From the NCBI RefSeq assembly GCF_018717645.1, contig NZ_JAFLHG010000010.1:82648-146647 (forward strand): DNA of 64,000 bases, given 5' to 3'. Position 1 is the first letter of the stretch; each line of letters opens with the position of its first letter. The notes under the pieces were generated by a model. That model had not been told where the DNA came from, did no database searches, and saw only the letters and a list, made by a program, of their open reading frames with translations. The DNA comes from Microbacterium flavum (GTDB taxonomy: Bacteria; Actinomycetota; Actinomycetes; Actinomycetales; Microbacteriaceae). The position numbers and the translations under genes were made by a program. Shown in pieces: positions 57,730-64,000 of the stretch.

Positions 57730-60399
57730 ATGCTTGAGCCGTCGTTCGCCAGTAAGGCGAGGGCGTTTGTTGCGATCGACTCGCTCGAGCAGGACTTGAG
57801 GCAGTGCATCCATCAGTACCTCTTGGACCACCTTGATCCTGAAGATGTCTTTGGTGCTCAGTTGGAGGATCTTAAAGAGCGCCGGGATGCGGATGTTGAG
57901 GCTCAGACCGGCGCCCTGACTGACTATCTGTATCTCCGTCAGGCCTATGACACCCTACTTCGCCACAAGCAGTTGCTGCCGCGCGATCTCGGGGACCTGC
58001 TCACGGTCAACGTAGGGTCGATGGACGGATTCGTGGCCGTACGCAATCGCGTAATGCATGGTCGCCCGCTCAAGATCGACGACCTCGAGACGGCTTATGC
58101 CTTCGTTTCGCGCTTTCGCTCTCGCTATTTTCCGGCGACCGACACCGTGCTTTCAGCGCTCGAGGAAGATCCGACCTGGCAGCCGGCGACAGTGTCAAGG
58201 CACACCGCAGTTGACAGCGTGCTGCACAACCTGCCTGAGGCAGACTTCGACGAGACAGGCCTGGTCGGCCGAGCGGATGATGTGCGTCAGCTGGTTGATC
58301 TCCTCGTACGGGGTCGCGACCGCATGATCACACTCACGGGAGAAGGCGGCATTGGCAAGACCGCACTTGCTCTCGACGCGTGCTATAGCTTGGTAGACGC
58401 CCAGGACCCGCCCTTTGAAGCGATACTGTGGGTGTCGCTGAAGAACGAGCGTCTGACTGCTGATGGAGTCCGGACGATTTCGAATGCAATTCGCGATGTC
58501 AGCGGAGCCACGGAGGAGCTGGGGCGTTCGCTCGACAGCTCCTTCGGGGGGTCCGTTGACGAGCTCGCCGACTATCTCTCCGGGTTGCATGCCCTCATAG
58601 TCATTGACAATCTGGAGTCGGCGCAGGGCCACGAAGTTGTCGCGCTTTATGACGCCCTCCCGGAATCCGTGACCTTCCTTTTCACAAGCCGGGTTGGAAT
58701 CGGTCAGATTGAGCGCCGGATTCCAATCACTGGCCTGTCGGATCGTGACGCAATCTTGCTCCTTAGAAAATTCGCTTCGCGTCGCGGGCAGACCGGCCTT
58801 GCGAGTTTGCGGGAGGATGTCGCGCTCAATGTCGTCACACGTCTCCGCAACTCGCCCCTTGCGGTCCGCTGGTACGTGCTCAGCGTCGAGGCTGGAAAGA
58901 CACCGACAGACGCGCTCCGCAACCAGGTCGATCTGTTGCGATTCTGCGTCGACAACGTATACGAGGCTCTCACATCCGACGCCAAGCTGATGCTATCGAT
59001 CCTGCGCACGCTTGACAGACCGATCTCGTTTGACGAGCTTGCCGTCGTGGCGGCGCTCGATATCGACACCCTTCGGCGATCCTCCCAGACCCTTGCACAG
59101 GGCTCGCTCGTAGTGAGGACGCCCGCAAACGAGTTGGGCGCTCCCGATCTCCTCGAGTTGTCAGCCACCGCGCGCGCCTATCTTCCACGGGTCGACGTCG
59201 AGAGTTCCGTAATGACATCGGTGCTCGATCGAGAGGCTGCATTCGTCCGAGATCGCGAGGAAGCGCGCCTCGCAGCTGCACAGCGCGTCTTGGACCCCAA
59301 TGTCGTTATGGCCCGCTCGCTCGAAGACGAGCCAACTGCCCACCTGTTGCGCCTGGCGTTGCGACTCAGCCGCAACGGCGATCGCGAATCGGCTGAGTCA
59401 CACATATCCCGCGCGCGGATGTTGAATCCGGGGTACTACGAGATTGACCGCGTGGACGCCTTCCTAGCGAGCACGCGCGGGAATATACCCGCGGCGGTCG
59501 CGCGATATCGGGACGCCCTATCCCAATGCGTGGACGAGCAAGAGAGAGCGCGCGTTAGCTCGTTCCTCGCGGGTCACCTTGCGAGGGTCGGCCACGATCT
59601 CGAAGCCGCAATTCCACTTGCTCAGTATGCTCACTCCGTTCTGGCGAACGCCGATACTGCGCAGTCGCTTGGCAACTTCTTCGTGTGGGATAAGCAGTAT
59701 GGCGCAGGTCAAGAACTACTCGAACAGGCGCTTGACCTAACTCAGAGCCACAAAATGCGTCGGATAATCACGACCGCCATCGTGGAGAGTTGGCGTAGGT
59801 GGGCCGAGGAGGAGTTGACGAACAAGATGCCCCCTTCGGCGTTCGAGAAAGCGATGTCTGGCGTTCATACCGGCAAGCCTCTGCTGTTGGAGGGAACGCA
59901 TGACTACCGCCTCGTAGAAGCGGTTGCTCGTTCGCTGCTGGTCGCCGTGCGCGCGATGAGAAATCTCAACCCGCCTACGGACCCGCAACTAAGTCGGCTC
60001 CGCGTCGAGGTTCGCTTCGTCTCACGCGACGGTCGTTTCCGGCAAGTCGATTCCTGGGAGCGTCTCACGCGCTCGCTCGGCCAGCTACCCGACGGCTTCC
60101 TCGACCGGCACAGCGACCCACTCGACCCCCGACCGAAGGCGCCGGTCGATGTCCGCGTTAGCGAGCCGACCGAAGATGCTGCAGCCGCGACCGGCCGACT
60201 GCGCGGCGTCGTGGTCAATCAGCGCGAGTCCTATGCCTTCATCAGTCATCCGGATTTCCCCGCAAACGTCTTCTTTCACTTCGGTTCGCTTTCTGTGCCG
60301 GGCGACAAAGACCGCGTACTTGTGGGCGCAGTACTGGAGTTCACCCACGCGCGAGACGACGACGGACGAGATCGGGCCGAGCAAGTGATCGTGATCTAG
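57730..60399 (+). CDS. HEPN - STAND NTPase - TPR - cold-shock-domain protein
   Basis: Multidomain protein of 889 aa, probably an intracellular sensor-effector. Residues 15-135 form a Swt1/HEPN-like helical domain with the RNase motif Rx4H (R105-H110, RNRVMH). Residues 178-420 are a STAND/NB-ARC-like ATPase: LVGR, P-loop GEGGIGKT (204-211), Walker B LIVIDN (289-294), sensor LFTSR (317-321), then a winged-helix part. Residues about 540-760 look like TPR repeats. The last 68 residues are a cold-shock domain (YAFISHPDF, NVFFHFGSL). AAGGAGG precedes the ATG by five bases. Lower GC and a sirtuin neighbour suggest phage defence; this is inference. Confidence 0.85.
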   Translation: MLEPSFASKARAFVAIDSLEQDLRQCIHQYLLDHLDPEDVFGAQLEDLKERRDADVEAQTGALTDYLYLRQAYDTLLRHKQLLPRDLGDLLTVNVGSMDGFVAVRNRVMHGRPLKIDDLETAYAFVSRFRSRYFPATDTVLSALEEDPTWQPATVSRHTAVDSVLHNLPEADFDETGLVGRADDVRQLVDLLVRGRDRMITLTGEGGIGKTALALDACYSLVDAQDPPFEAILWVSLKNERLTADGVRTISNAIRDVSGATEELGRSLDSSFGGSVDELADYLSGLHALIVIDNLESAQGHEVVALYDALPESVTFLFTSRVGIGQIERRIPITGLSDRDAILLLRKFASRRGQTGLASLREDVALNVVTRLRNSPLAVRWYVLSVEAGKTPTDALRNQVDLLRFCVDNVYEALTSDAKLMLSILRTLDRPISFDELAVVAALDIDTLRRSSQTLAQGSLVVRTPANELGAPDLLELSATARAYLPRVDVESSVMTSVLDREAAFVRDREEARLAAAQRVLDPNVVMARSLEDEPTAHLLRLALRLSRNGDRESAESHISRARMLNPGYYEIDRVDAFLASTRGNIPAAVARYRDALSQCVDEQERARVSSFLAGHLARVGHDLEAAIPLAQYAHSVLANADTAQSLGNFFVWDKQYGAGQELLEQALDLTQSHKMRRIITTAIVESWRRWAEEELTNKMPPSAFEKAMSGVHTGKPLLLEGTHDYRLVEAVARSLLVAVRAMRNLNPPTDPQLSRLRVEVRFVSRDGRFRQVDSWERLTRSLGQLPDGFLDRHSDPLDPRPKAPVDVRVSEPTEDAAAATGRLRGVVVNQRESYAFISHPDFPANVFFHFGSLSVPGDKDRVLVGAVLEFTHARDDDGRDRAEQVIVI

Positions 60400-60687
60400 C
60401 CATCCGATAGCTCGTCGAGATTGCGAACTTGATCCGATCCCTACCCGGGCGCGAACGAGAGGGGCTCCTCTTCCGGGCAATCGATGAGCAGATCCCAGAG
60501 GAAGGACGAATTGGCGACAGCCGCCCACACAGCAGGCACAAATCGAATGCCCCTATTCTTTGCGCCGCTCAAGACCTGCCTGATCGTCCCATGGGAGACC
60601 GGCGAGCTTGCGCACGGGACCAACGGCGTCATGCCGGGCAAACAAGTAGGGAAAGCGATCGCGGCCGCGTTTAGTCAGTCACTCGAG

Positions 60688-63600
60688 CTAGTCAGGTTGA
60701 AGGAACCCGCGCTGACGCGCGGCTAGCGCGAGGGGCTCCGTTGTCGCACCGCCAAGACTTCCGATCAATGACTCTACGAGCTGCCCGACCCGGTAAGTCA
60801 TCGAGTAGTCATCGTCCGGCGACGAGTTGCGGACACGTTCGGCATAGTGCTCGACCAGAAGCGCACCGTAGGAGGTCACCGCGCCGTCGGGGAAGCGGGG
60901 CACCGTGAAGCGACGGCCAAGCCCAATGCCGTGTCCAGCGAGAAGCTCTACCGCGTCAGGAATGTGCTGACCGAGATGCGGGACGACGTCTGCCCAGCTC
61001 TGCAGTTCTTCACTTCGAGCGACGCGCGGGACGCCGTTCACTCTGTTGCTCAGATGGGATCCGAGCCATTCAACCCATATCTCAGAGCCGTTGATGGTGT
61101 CTTCCCGAAGGAATCGCGATACGGCGTCCGCGAAGTCGGACGCGCGCCTGCCGTCGTCTACGAGCACACTCTGATCGAGCAGAGTCCGTCGATCATCAGC
61201 CGTGATGGCCGCGAATGAGACGATGGAGGCGACCAGGCCGTAGAAACGGAACAGAAGAGCGTTGTCGTGGATCTCGTCTAGACGCTCCCACTGACCGATC
61301 GTCGCCTGCAGCATGCCTGCCGCCAATAGCCGGTCGTTGTAGCGCGCGTGGAACAGATAGGGGTGCCATGCGAGGCGAGCGGTTGCTGGTCGCTGAAAGA
61401 GAGGGATGATGTGCTGGGTCGTGAAATCTGGGTCGGCGGCGAAGAGGAAGAAGACCTCGCTCGAAAGCGCTGGCAGAGTCGCATCCCGGGTATCGTGAGA
61501 TCCGTTCAGCATCTCCTCGATGGCCGCTCGCTCCCCGCCGTCCAGTCCGGCCCAGTCGTCACGGTGGTTGCGCCAGCGGTTGTCGATCTCGGCCGTCCAG
61601 TATTGGGCGAGATCTCCAGGCCACGAGTTGAGGTAGAGGGGCGCCATGGACACAGGATCTGTGCTCTCAGCATGTGAGAAAGTGGCCGACTGTGCGCTCC
61701 AAAGGCTCATTGCGACATCCCGCATCTGCCAAGTACTGGAGCTTTCGGGATCCTCTATCTTGCGACGAGCCTGGTCCAAAAGAAACCGACTCACTGCGCG
61801 TGAGGCTCTTGGCTGCTCAATCAGTGTGCTTAGTCGATCGACGACCTGATCGACGGCGGGAAGGTCCGCCCTCGCCCAGCCTTCAACGATTGCGATTCGC
61901 ATGTCGGTTGCCTTGGAAGCGTCCAAGTCGACCGTCTGTTCCATCAGGGTCCACAGCGCATCGCCGACCCCTGGGTCGGTCTGCGATATGCCTCCGACGA
62001 GGCCCAGCGCGTCATGCCAGGTTGGACCATCCCAGCGTCTCTCGGAGTAGTCACGGTCGAGGAAGGCGGCCAAGGCTCCTTCGGGGTTCTGCCGCCAGGA
62101 GGCGATGAACTCCGCCGGCTCCATTGGAGGTGAGGTTTCCACGTCCCCGATCGACGACCACGTGTCAAAGTCTGGATGGTCCCGCGGGCCGAAATGGGGG
62201 TGTTTGCGGAGGATTGATCGGCGAGCCTTCTGCGCGGGTTTCCATGCGGGCATCGCCAATGTCAACCACACGAGCAGGTTGTACTTCGCGTAGGCGATGT
62301 GCGCATCGCGATCTTCGAGATCTTCGGGGTACTCGGGTCCAGCCATCACCATTTCGAGGAGACGTGCGCGAGAGGGTTTGGTTGCATCGCTCGTCGCAAC
62401 CGCAAGCACCTGATAGACCTCGTGCTTGAGGTGGGGTGCATATAGCGCGTCGTGATCTAGCAGCCACTGGATCTTGTTATCGGCCGACAGTTCGGTGTCT
62501 CGTGCAATCAGATGAATCGCGAGGCGCCTAAAGAGGGGCCGTCCCAACGCCCACCAGCGCGTCGCGAGGTTCGGTTCCAGCTCTAGCGCGCGCTCCCCAA
62601 TGGCTCGGAGGCTGTCGATGATCGCATCGAGAGGGGTACGAAGGGAGTCCTGCTCGTGGGGCTCGATTGCAGATCGACCGAAGCTCAACCCATCCCAGTC
62701 TGCTCTGCCGGAGTGGAACGCCTCGTCCAGGTCATAGGCAGCGAGTAGTGCGTCGACAAGCATCGACATGACTACAGGGTCGCCTGCGAGCGTCGAGTCG
62801 ATCAGTTTGTTCAGGTGGACTGTGAGGTGGTGCTCGTCGATCTTCCAATAAACCTCAGCGTGCGGGACGGCTGTCAGATCGTCGGCATCGTCTCGGTACC
62901 AGCGCCGTTTGAGGATCAGCTGGGGCTTGAGCGCCGCGCGAAGAATCGCATTGTCCTCGACTGTGTCGGCCGCGAAGTAGGGCAAGAGGAGCTCTGTTCG
63001 CGGCGGCGTCGACTGCCCCGCTACGGAAGTTGCCAAAACAGCTCGCCATCGGCGTGCCGCGTCAACGTCGCTCTTCCCCAGTTCTTCTGTAGACCAGCAG
63101 AGTTGATCGAATAGACCGTCGCCGAACGCCATTCCGAGTCGCTGTACCGTTTGGAGCGCCGCACCATTCAATTCGGGAGAGACGACGAAAGTCCGGCAGA
63201 ACCAGCTGGCGAGCACGTTGGCTGCCGGCGAAGGCGCCTCCGCACGAAACACTGCCTTGAATGGCTCATGGTCTTCAAGCCAGTTCAACCAAGCGACCTG
63301 AAGCTCACGGCCTATCGATGTTGTAGCCGAAGCAAACTCGCGTGTCCCTTCTTCGATGTCGAGCCGTGCCAACAAGTAGTCACGATCCACGGGGGTCATC
63401 CGCGGCCCGGCGCCCACGATGGACCGGATTTGTGCGGCGTGTTCGACCTGACCCATGCGGGAGCGAACCGCCCAGGCAGTGAGTGCGGTAGGTAACGCCG
63501 CGTGATCACCACCGACGACGGGGTAATTGATTGGCTCGATGCCCAACCGACCCCACTTGGGGTCGTTGACGGGGAGCTTCTGGGTGAACACGAACCGCGG

Positions 63601-63884
63601 TGTGCGTGACGGCAAGCCCAGTGCCAGGTATCTCATGATGGGGTCGTCATGGCTGTAGCCCACGAACACCACCGTGAACTCCTGAAACATCGGGATGAGG
63701 AATCGGGTGGCCCAGGCGTACGTGAGGTACGCCCGGCCGAAGTCCTCATCCGTCAGGACGAGCTCCTGCGCCGCGCGGTTCAACGATCCGTGCAAATGGA
63801 CGATGCCCTCGAAGTGGTCTCCGATCGGTAGTGCGGGACCAATCCACGTGTCCGCTATGGCGATACCGTCCGCCTGAAGCGCCC
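60688..63884 (-). pseudogene. SIR2/DUF4020-type protein, 5' end cut by an IS3-family element
   Basis: About 1,065 residues remain. The N-terminal part is the end of a SIR2 domain: IVHLHGSLNRAAQELVLTDE with the catalytic-type His, FGRAYLTYAWATRFLIP and VVFVGYSHDDPIMRYL. The rest is a long helical, Trp-rich region like the DUF4020 proteins paired with SIR2. Sirtuins of this kind are NAD+-depleting defence effectors. The frame is open up to the IS end at about 63885 with no proper start, so the NAD-binding part is separated and lies outside the window or is lost. A TTG at 63795 would start inside the SIR2 domain. Confidence 0.8.
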
Positions 63885-64000
63885 TGAGTTTGTTGGAGAC
63901 TCCTGACCTTGGAAACGAGGATGGGGTTATGCCGAAAGAGCAGACAGTGGGGAAGCCGACGACGCGTCGGTATTCGCCGGAGGAGAAGGCCGCCGCGGTC
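63885..64000 (+). mobile_element. left end of an IS3-family insertion sequence
   Basis: The sirtuin frame loses family likeness at TGAGTTTGTTGGAGACTCC (63885-63903), which begins with TG as IS3-type terminal repeats do. A transposase start follows 44 bp later. The right end and any target duplication are outside the window. Confidence 0.7.
63929..64000 (+). CDS. IS3-family transposase OrfA (partial)
   Basis: Only the first 24 codons are present. MPKEQTVGKPTTRRYSPEEK followed by AAAV is the usual beginning of actinobacterial IS3-family OrfA, where the TRRYSPEEKAAAV segment starts the helix-turn-helix domain. GAGG lies upstream of the ATG. Confidence 0.8.
   Translation, partial: MPKEQTVGKPTTRRYSPEEKAAAV

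Noticed and set aside
60429..60726. Two small plus-strand ORFs and one minus-strand ORF between the STAND and sirtuin genes
   Set aside because: They overlap each other, have mediocre composition and no family. One (60484-60726) has a fair start but overlaps the sirtuin 3' end. Not enough to call.

Overview
The window is high-GC DNA from an actinobacterium, most likely Microbacterium or a close relative in the Microbacteriaceae. The grounds are codon use, ATGA/GTGA gene overlaps, an N-terminally extended Rho, and the gene content around the ATP synthase and threonine/lysine loci. No ribosomal RNA is present, so genus is an inference.

Layout. 1-14.6 kb holds housekeeping and envelope genes: an FKBP lipoprotein (cut by the window edge), a PlsC-type acyltransferase, a DUF559 protein, OsmC, an asparaginase, an EccC/FtsK-like ATPase, a PP2C phosphatase, a heterodimeric ABC exporter, two small membrane proteins and YaaA. 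14.6-25.0 kb is one minus-strand block: prmC, sua5, a WecA-type transferase, an AtpI-like protein and atpB-E-F-H-A-G-D-C, closed by a long hairpin. 25.1-33.3 kb holds cysK-cysE, a GntR-regulated transporter/aminotransferase operon, a DUF222-HNH nuclease with an internal duplication, and two small proteins. This block sits between prmC and prfA-rho, which are often neighbours. 33.3-46.2 kb is again core: prfA, rho, thrB-thrC-hom-lysA, a DUF2993 protein, argS, a transglutaminase, an SGNH hydrolase and tRNA-Arg(CCG).

Right of the tRNA the DNA becomes accessory. 46.2-52.2 kb carries a hypothetical gene, gene fragments, two GNAT acetyltransferases, an ECF41-type sigma factor facing a membrane protein and an NAD(P)-binding oxidoreductase, and a truncated serine recombinase. 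52.3-56.6 kb is a sugar-use cluster (LacI regulator, MFS transporter, GH3 glycosidase) with nested operators. 56.9-64.0 kb looks like a defence island of lower GC: a metallophosphoesterase, a large HEPN-STAND-TPR-cold-shock protein, and a SIR2/DUF4020 protein whose 5' part is cut by an IS3-family element that runs off the right edge.

The most notable items are the HEPN-STAND-cold-shock protein next to the IS-interrupted sirtuin, the two divergent ECF41-like promoters that share one palindromic -35 region, the REP-like repeat read in frame in thrB, and the perfect 114-bp duplication in the HNH gene.
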